Origin: JAEUIE01 sp047602475
Lineage (GTDB): Bacteria > Planctomycetota > Planctomycetia > Gemmatales > HRBIN36
Assembly (NCBI GenBank): GCA_047602475.1
Contig: JASGHE010000002.1
Coordinates: 2,294,001 to 2,358,000, forward strand
DNA length: 64,000 bases
Direction: 5' to 3'
Positions 59,349 through 64,000 of this stretch are shown here, piece by piece (positions within the stretch are counted from its first letter, which is position 1; each line of letters opens with the position of its first letter). The notes under the pieces are model-generated. The model had not been told where the DNA came from. It made no database searches and saw nothing but the letters and a program-made list of their open reading frames with translations. The translations under genes were made by a program, and so were the position numbers.

Positions 59349-60638
59349 ATGACGAATCATGAGATGCAGGCAACTGAAACCAACAGAAGTCATTCGCTAA
59401 CTGCTGTATCGTGGGCCTTGCTCTTACTGCTGATGCCCTGTGCGACTAATCACGTCCAGGCCGACGATCCAAAACCAACTACGAAGAAAAGTATCGAAGG
59501 ATACTGGTCGGGAACTCTCACGTTTGGGACGTTGGAAATGCGGCTCGGGTATAGGATCAAACTTAAAAATGACGGCACTCTAACTGCTACCGGGGATAGC
59601 ATCGATCAAGGAACCAAGGATCTTCCTATCGAATCGGCAACCTTGGTGGGCGATACTCTCACTCTGAAGATGCCCGACATGCATGCCGTCTACACTGGCA
59701 AACTCCAGCCGGACGGGAACACCATCAAGGGGGTGTTGGACAAGGGTGGTAAGATGCCCCTTGACCTCACCCGTCAGGACAAGCCAGTTGTCCTAACCCG
59801 GCCTCAGGATCCGAAAAAGCCTTATCCATACTCCGAAGAGGAAGTCACTTTTCCAAGCAAGACAAACGGAGTGACCCTGGCCGGGACATTTACGAAACCA
59901 GTAGGGCCTGGGCCATTCACTGCGGCTATACTCATTACCGGTTCGGGTCCTCAGGATCGGGACGAATCAGTTATGGGCCACAAACCCTTCCTGGTTCTTG
60001 CTGACCATCTCACGCGTCAGGGAATCGCAGTATTGCGGTACGATGACCGGGGGATCGGGAAATCCACAGGCAACTATGAGGCAGCAACTACGAGAGATTT
60101 CGCAAACGATACAACTGGTGCAGTAGCGTATCTGAAGTCACGCAAGGATGTAGGAAAGATAGGACTGATTGGGCATAGCGAAGGTGGGATCATCGCACCC
60201 ATGGTGGCTGTCGAATGTTCAGATGTGGCGTTCATCGTCCTCCTAGCTGGGTCTGGTACACCGGGGGATGTGATTGTCATTACCCAAGGCGAGTTGATTG
60301 TCAGAGCAATGGGTGGTAGCGAGCAAGCTATCGCCAGTCAGAAGGCAATGCAGCGAAAACTGTTTGCTGTGGCCAAGGAGGAGGATGCAGGAAAACGAAA
60401 AACAGCGATAGAAGAGTTGGAGAAAGGACTTCCTGAAGCAGTGAAAACAAACTTGCGTACTCAGATTTCGATGGTCACCAGCCCTTGGTACAGATTCTTC
60501 CTGGACTACGATCCACGACCGACGATCAGCAAAGTAAAGTGCCCGGTACTTGCACTCAATGGCGACAAGGATTCTCCAGGTGCCAGCCAAGGAGAATCTA
60601 GCAGAGATCGAGAAAGCACTCAAGACCGGAGGAAATAA
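59349..60638 (+). CDS. Secreted alpha/beta hydrolase, N-terminal and core piece
   Basis: 429 residues, of which about 410 are in frame. A signal peptide-like segment at residues 15-35 (AVSWALLLLLMPCATNHVQA) suggests export. A lipocalin-like beta domain follows (GYWSGTLTFGTLEMRLGY by parts), then the hydrolase: GPFTAAILITGSGPQDRDES, VLRYDDRGIGKSTG, and the nucleophile elbow LIGHSEGGIIAP; acid in LALNGDKD. The frame slips near 60583 (one extra T), after which the true C-terminus lies in the next frame. Confidence 0.82.
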   Translation: MTNHEMQATETNRSHSLTAVSWALLLLLMPCATNHVQADDPKPTTKKSIEGYWSGTLTFGTLEMRLGYRIKLKNDGTLTATGDSIDQGTKDLPIESATLVGDTLTLKMPDMHAVYTGKLQPDGNTIKGVLDKGGKMPLDLTRQDKPVVLTRPQDPKKPYPYSEEEVTFPSKTNGVTLAGTFTKPVGPGPFTAAILITGSGPQDRDESVMGHKPFLVLADHLTRQGIAVLRYDDRGIGKSTGNYEAATTRDFANDTTGAVAYLKSRKDVGKIGLIGHSEGGIIAPMVAVECSDVAFIVLLAGSGTPGDVIVITQGELIVRAMGGSEQAIASQKAMQRKLFAVAKEEDAGKRKTAIEELEKGLPEAVKTNLRTQISMVTSPWYRFFLDYDPRPTISKVKCPVLALNGDKDSPGASQGESSRDRESTQDRRK

Positions 60639-60804
60639 AGATGTGACCATCAAAGAACTGCCGGGACTGAACCACCTATTCCAACCGACGAAGACGGGGC
60701 TGTTGCAGGAGTATGGAAAGATCGAAACGACATTCGCTCCCACAACACTCGAAATGATCAGTGAATGGATTAACCATCGAGTCCAGAAAGGGGATAGGCC
60801 ATGA
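60580..60804 (+). CDS. Secreted alpha/beta hydrolase, C-terminal piece
   Basis: Continues the hydrolase with LQVPAKENLAEIEKALKTGG and includes the catalytic His in ELPGLNHLFQPTKTG. The end EYGKIETTFAPTTLEMISEWI closes the fold. With the upstream piece the protein has about 480 residues. The joined set (Ser, Asp, His) is complete. Confidence 0.78.
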   Translation: MPAKENLAEIEKALKTGGNKDVTIKELPGLNHLFQPTKTGLLQEYGKIETTFAPTTLEMISEWINHRVQKGDRP

Positions 60805-60883
60805 TTGCGTGAACTCCAAGGTTATTTGATGCTGACCATCCAAGCTGCCCAGCGCGCATCGTCATAACCGAAGTCTTTGCTAC

Positions 60884-61198
60884 TCAGTTTCGTCGTATTG
60901 CGTGCGAGAGTGTTCTCTCAGCTTCATGTTTAGCCCGCAGGTAAGGCATCAGCATTCTTCCCCCGCCATTCTTGAGCAGCGGCTCGGTCAGCTTAGTGGA
61001 CACGTTAGTCTTTGAAAGCGTCCTCAACACCTCAAGCAGGTTAGGCAGATTGGTTCCATTTAATAGATGGCGGATACTCCTGCAGCAACTGACCAATTCA
61101 CGGTTCACGGCACGTATTTCATGATCTTCGTTTCTAACCTCTCTCATTACGCCGTTCTTCGACGGTGAGGACCGGCCTAGGACATGATTGCATGGCAA
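60884..61198 (-). CDS. Hypothetical small helical protein
   Basis: 104 codons with a charged helical look (EDHEIRAVNRELVSCC, LPNLLEVLRTLSKTN, YLRAKHEAERTLSHA). It has no recognised family, and its ribosome binding site is unclear. Both flanking genes point away or toward it with gaps, so it may be a real minor gene. An internal ATG at about 61147 (MREVRNED) is an alternative start. Confidence 0.35.
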   Translation of the reverse strand: MPCNHVLGRSSPSKNGVMREVRNEDHEIRAVNRELVSCCRSIRHLLNGTNLPNLLEVLRTLSKTNVSTKLTEPLLKNGGGRMLMPYLRAKHEAERTLSHAIRRN

Positions 61199-61280
61199 CG
61201 AATTACATTAACTTGTCCGCCAAGCTTTCTCATGATACGTTAATACGGCAGTGAAAATCACACCAACTCGAGAGCACAAG

Positions 61281-61643
61281 ATGAAGACCGTAGTACAAAT
61301 GGCACTTGGGATTACTTTCGTATTGGTCGCCTCGTTAGCTTTAGCTGACGACAAGAAGGAGGATTATGCCAAGCTAGCCGTGGGTAGTTGGGAGGTCACA
61401 ATAACGCATGCCGGTGGTCCACCCAAGGGCGGTACCGTGGAGTTTACCAAGGACGGCAAACTTAAAGTCACAGGGGAGCATAACATCGAGGGTACTTACA
61501 AGATTGAGGGTAAGAGGATGAAATTAAAGGTGAAGGTCGAGAATGATGAACACAATATCGATCTGACCATTGATAAACTCGATGACAAAACCTTTGCTAT
61601 GAACAACGAAGCAGGCAAGGTCGAGCTAACTCGAAAGAAGTAA
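61281..61643 (+). CDS. Exported TIGR03066-type protein
   Basis: 120 residues from the ATG at 61281. Signal peptide VVQMALGITFVLVASLALA. The mature part is a small beta-sandwich-like domain: LAVGSWEVTITHAGG, GGTVEFTKDGKLKVTGE, IEGTYKIEGKRMKLKV, LDDKTFAMNNEAGKVELTRKK by its parts. The order and the GTYK.EG signature fit TIGR03066, a family described from Gemmata obscuriglobus. Function unknown. It supports the Gemmataceae assignment. Confidence 0.82.
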   Translation: MKTVVQMALGITFVLVASLALADDKKEDYAKLAVGSWEVTITHAGGPPKGGTVEFTKDGKLKVTGEHNIEGTYKIEGKRMKLKVKVENDEHNIDLTIDKLDDKTFAMNNEAGKVELTRKK

Positions 61644-61899
61644 TCGACGTTTGTCATCTAGAAAATAATTCCATTCCACCTTCGGATGCCTATCACCTCC
61701 TCAGTTCGAGAATCTCTTGAACTGATACAACATCCCACACCCAATCTTCGCGGGGAAAGTCACTCGCTCGTCGTGCTTCTTATTGATGGTGGTCCTACTC
61801 CTTGGGCGGCATCTTTCCCCTCTCACATTTCTTGCACGACAAGGATCAGTCCAGATCTTAGCTTGGTTCCAAATCGCATTCCAGAGATAAACATCCAAT

Positions 61900-62310
61900 T
61901 CATTTCTTGTTTGCATTCAACGATCTCTCGATAAGCTCGTTGAGTTCTTCTTTCGCTTTCTCCCGGTATCCAGACTCGGCATGAAGGATCTTGCCGTCTA
62001 CCCCAATTACATAGAGGGTTGGCATCATCGATGCCTTGTAGTCGGCGGCAACGGAATCACCTTTCAGTAGCAATCCGTAGGTGAAGCTCATACGTTTCAT
62101 GTACCCAACGGGATCACCCTCTTGATCAGCTACTGCAATGCCAAAGACGGCAACTCCTCGGGCTTTGAATTTATCATGCAGTGCCTGGATTGCGGGCATC
62201 CCTTTTCTACAAGGTAGGCACCAAGTCCCCCAAAAGTCTAATACCACCAACTGACCACGGAAGTCTTTGAGTGTGAATTTTTTGCCGTTCGAGTCAGCGA
62301 GTGTCCAATC
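61900..62310 (-). CDS. C-terminal TlpA/ResA thioredoxin piece of the sigma-factor fusion
   Basis: About 137 residues: DWTLADSNGKKFTLKDFRGQ, then VVLDFWGTWCLPCRKGMPAI with the CxxC pair at 62220-62209, AVADQEGDP, and the cis-Pro loop SMMPTLYVIGVDGKI. The fold is complete. It is in a different frame from 62238-63941 but reads straight on from it once a missing base near 62310 is restored (VGTLAPDWTLAD). The redox pair would be outside the cytoplasm. Confidence 0.85.
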   Translation of the reverse strand, partial: DWTLADSNGKKFTLKDFRGQLVVLDFWGTWCLPCRKGMPAIQALHDKFKARGVAVFGIAVADQEGDPVGYMKRMSFTYGLLLKGDSVAADYKASMMPTLYVIGVDGKILHAESGYREKAKEELNELIERSLNANKK

Positions 62311-63941
62311 AGTGCAAGAGTGCCAACTGTCAGAAGATTTTTTGTCTGGGCTTCCTGACCAGTGATGAGTTGGTCGGCATACCCATCCGGAGCAGCCACG
62401 GCAAAGTCCAATGAGATCTGAGGATCGTTGAAGCGCTGAATACGAAGGTAGTCGCAATAGCCACGCGATTCGTGCCCTCGAGGCAGGAAGTCTTTCTTAC
62501 CAATGAAATAAGTGGTCGTTTGTTCGTTACTTCCGGCTCCGGGATCATTCAACTTCCATACCATTTGAAGAACATAGCATTCGGTTCCCATAATTTCCCG
62601 CGTGCCCTGTTGTTCAATGCTGACCAGATCGGAAAGCTGGCGATCAAATGGTTTCTCACTGAGGAAATGTCCACAACCCGCCAATGGTGCTCCCAGAGAA
62701 AAGCTCATGCTTGCTGCTGTTCTTTCATCTGGTGCCTTGATCACCTTGACTAATTTTGCTTGATGATCTATCCCCCGCAGTGTTAAACCATCGTAAGAGA
62801 ATGCGAACTTCCGAGTGCCATCATTACTGCTTTTCTCTTCGATTTCGATGTAATACTTCCCTGGACTCATTCCAGCACTGGGCACTGTAGCCCTGGCCTG
62901 ACGAATCTTGGCTATCACAGTAGGAGCTTGATCTCCACGACTTTGTTCCTGGGTGTATTCAATCACATTGACTTTCTGACAGGCCTCTACCGCTTTCTGA
63001 ATGATCGCTTTAGCATCAAGTAGCTCTGTCGTTCGTTTCTCTTGTTGTGTGATTGAGGATTCCTCCTCCGCTGCCATCACTCGGTAAGTTGCTAGAAATG
63101 CGGAGCTAACAAAAGTGGTAAGGATGATACCCAGCAATAAAGCCAACTTCAGTTTGCCCAATAACATCATCTTCAAGGTTCCGTCAGCTAGTGCGGCAGA
63201 TCTGATCGAGACTAGCCCACTTAGCGCACCTTGTGTGGCAGCAGCGGCAGATGTTTCAAGCATGGAAGACATCAGCGACAATGGTGTTTGCGCACTTGCT
63301 AGTCCTTGGGCAAGCATGGCAGACAAACCGGCTGCCGAAACAGTAACTCCGCGCAGCGTCAATCGTTTTGCCAGCATGAGTCGAGCCCTGGCCAGTCGGC
63401 CAGCGACAGTACCTTCAGGGCATTTGAGTTGTCTCGCAACATCCTTACGTGTTCTGCCCTCCAGGTCAGAAAGAACAATGACAGAACGGTATTTGTCGGG
63501 CAGGGAACTCAATTCCTGGTCAAGGATTGCCTTAAGATCATCCCATAAGGGTTGATGAATCACTTCGGCTTTGGGCATTTCAGCTACCTGCCTCTCTCGT
63601 GTCGTGCGCCTCGAATCCGCGCGACGTGCCTGTAGAGCGGAATGATACGCTACACCGTAGAGCCAGTTGGCTATTTGCTCCCGTGGCATAACGTGATTCG
63701 CTTTTTTGAACAGCACGAGAAACACCGCCTGAAAGGCATCCTCAGCATCGTGGTGGCTTAACAAACGGCGGCAGACTCCCCAGACGAGTGAGCTATGTCG
63801 CTTGACCAGTGCACTAAAGGAACTTGCATCACGAGATTCAAGGAAATCAGTTAGCTGTCGTCCATCAGTCTTTCTTGACTGATCTCGCAGTAGGCCATCA
63901 TTTAGCTGCCGAAAAACCATCCCAGTGTGACTGATTGTCAT
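62238..63941 (-). CDS. ECF sigma factor fused to a membrane anchor and a LolA-like domain (continues into a thioredoxin domain)
   Basis: 567 residues, of which the last 20 are frame-shifted. Sigma region 2 at about 30-100 (HSSLVWGVCRRLLSHHDAEDAFQAVFLVL by parts), region 4 at about 140-195 (LPDKYRSVIVLSDLEG, CPEGTVAGRLARARLML). Membrane helix near 262-290 (LGKLKLALLLGIILTTFV). A LolA/DUF2092-like beta domain at about 315-540 (VNVIEYTQEQSRG, FAFSYDGLTLRGI, CYVLQMVWKLNDPG). GAGGTG lies five bases before the ATG. The sigma part is cytoplasmic, the rest outside. Confidence 0.88.
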   Translation of the reverse strand: MTISHTGMVFRQLNDGLLRDQSRKTDGRQLTDFLESRDASSFSALVKRHSSLVWGVCRRLLSHHDAEDAFQAVFLVLFKKANHVMPREQIANWLYGVAYHSALQARRADSRRTTRERQVAEMPKAEVIHQPLWDDLKAILDQELSSLPDKYRSVIVLSDLEGRTRKDVARQLKCPEGTVAGRLARARLMLAKRLTLRGVTVSAAGLSAMLAQGLASAQTPLSLMSSMLETSAAAATQGALSGLVSIRSAALADGTLKMMLLGKLKLALLLGIILTTFVSSAFLATYRVMAAEEESSITQQEKRTTELLDAKAIIQKAVEACQKVNVIEYTQEQSRGDQAPTVIAKIRQARATVPSAGMSPGKYYIEIEEKSSNDGTRKFAFSYDGLTLRGIDHQAKLVKVIKAPDERTAASMSFSLGAPLAGCGHFLSEKPFDRQLSDLVSIEQQGTREIMGTECYVLQMVWKLNDPGAGSNEQTTTYFIGKKDFLPRGHESRGYCDYLRIQRFNDPQISLDFAVAAPDGYADQLITGQEAQTKNLLTVGTLALIGHSLTRTAKNSHSKTSVVSWWY

Positions 63942-64000
63942 TCATCACCTCAACTGAAAGGTACGCACTCTGTTGTCTCTATGAGTAATCTGTCACTGAG

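Noticed and set aside
61686..61934. 82-codon plus-strand frame after the TIGR03066 gene
   Set aside because: No ribosome binding site; it runs into the thioredoxin gene's end and has no motif.

Overview
The window reads as chromosome of a planctomycete, most likely of the Gemmataceae group. The basis is gene content: two DUF1559 prepilin-like proteins, a TIGR03000 protein, a TIGR03066 protein, ECF sigma factors with long membrane-anchored C-terminal extensions, a zinc-finger Ser/Thr kinase with TPR repeats, and many small secreted proteins. No rRNA or tRNA gene was recognised. All calls come from reading the sequence; no database search was run.

Layout. 0-8 kb: DUF1559 protein, an ECF sigma factor continuing into STN-like domains, a Cys/Gly/Ser/Tyr-rich TIGR03000 protein, a RecA-like ATPase and two alpha/beta hydrolases. 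8-25 kb: kinase/TPR protein, secreted aldose 1-epimerase, toroid-fold protein, TPR protein, cupin, beta-propeller-like and cytochrome-c-like secreted proteins, and a second DUF1559 gene. 25-36 kb: beta-lactamase-fold serine hydrolase, two immunity-type proteins (SUKH and Imm27-like), a YjhG/YagF-type dehydratase, DinB protein, DNA polymerase III delta, and the CcsA cytochrome c assembly locus. Between 3 and 34 kb the intergenic gaps are filled by GC-rich hairpin repeats of several families.

36.4-47.8 kb is a mobile, defence-carrying region. It holds a tyrosine integrase and excisionase, a decayed phage terminase large subunit with four in-frame stops, a possible terminase small subunit remnant, a HEPN protein inserted between these two in the opposite orientation, a Gabija-type pair (GajA and GajB, ATGA overlap), a D12-class adenine methyltransferase overlapping a ParB-fold protein, and a second integrase that has lost its catalytic tyrosine. 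The hairpin repeats stop at the edge of this region and do not return.

48.7-56.5 kb is a signalling cluster: two large hybrid histidine kinases and a stand-alone receiver. 56.6-64 kb holds a secreted LolA-like/thioredoxin protein, an ECF sigma/anti-sigma pair, an alpha/beta hydrolase, a TIGR03066 protein, and a gene whose pieces read as an ECF sigma factor, a membrane segment, a LolA-like domain and a TlpA thioredoxin in one chain.

Caution: about nineteen single-base frameshifts break otherwise well conserved genes, many of them in homopolymers. They look more like residual sequencing indels than true decay, so pieces of broken genes are listed separately and the joins are given. The terminase remnant and the second integrase carry real inactivating changes that indels do not explain.
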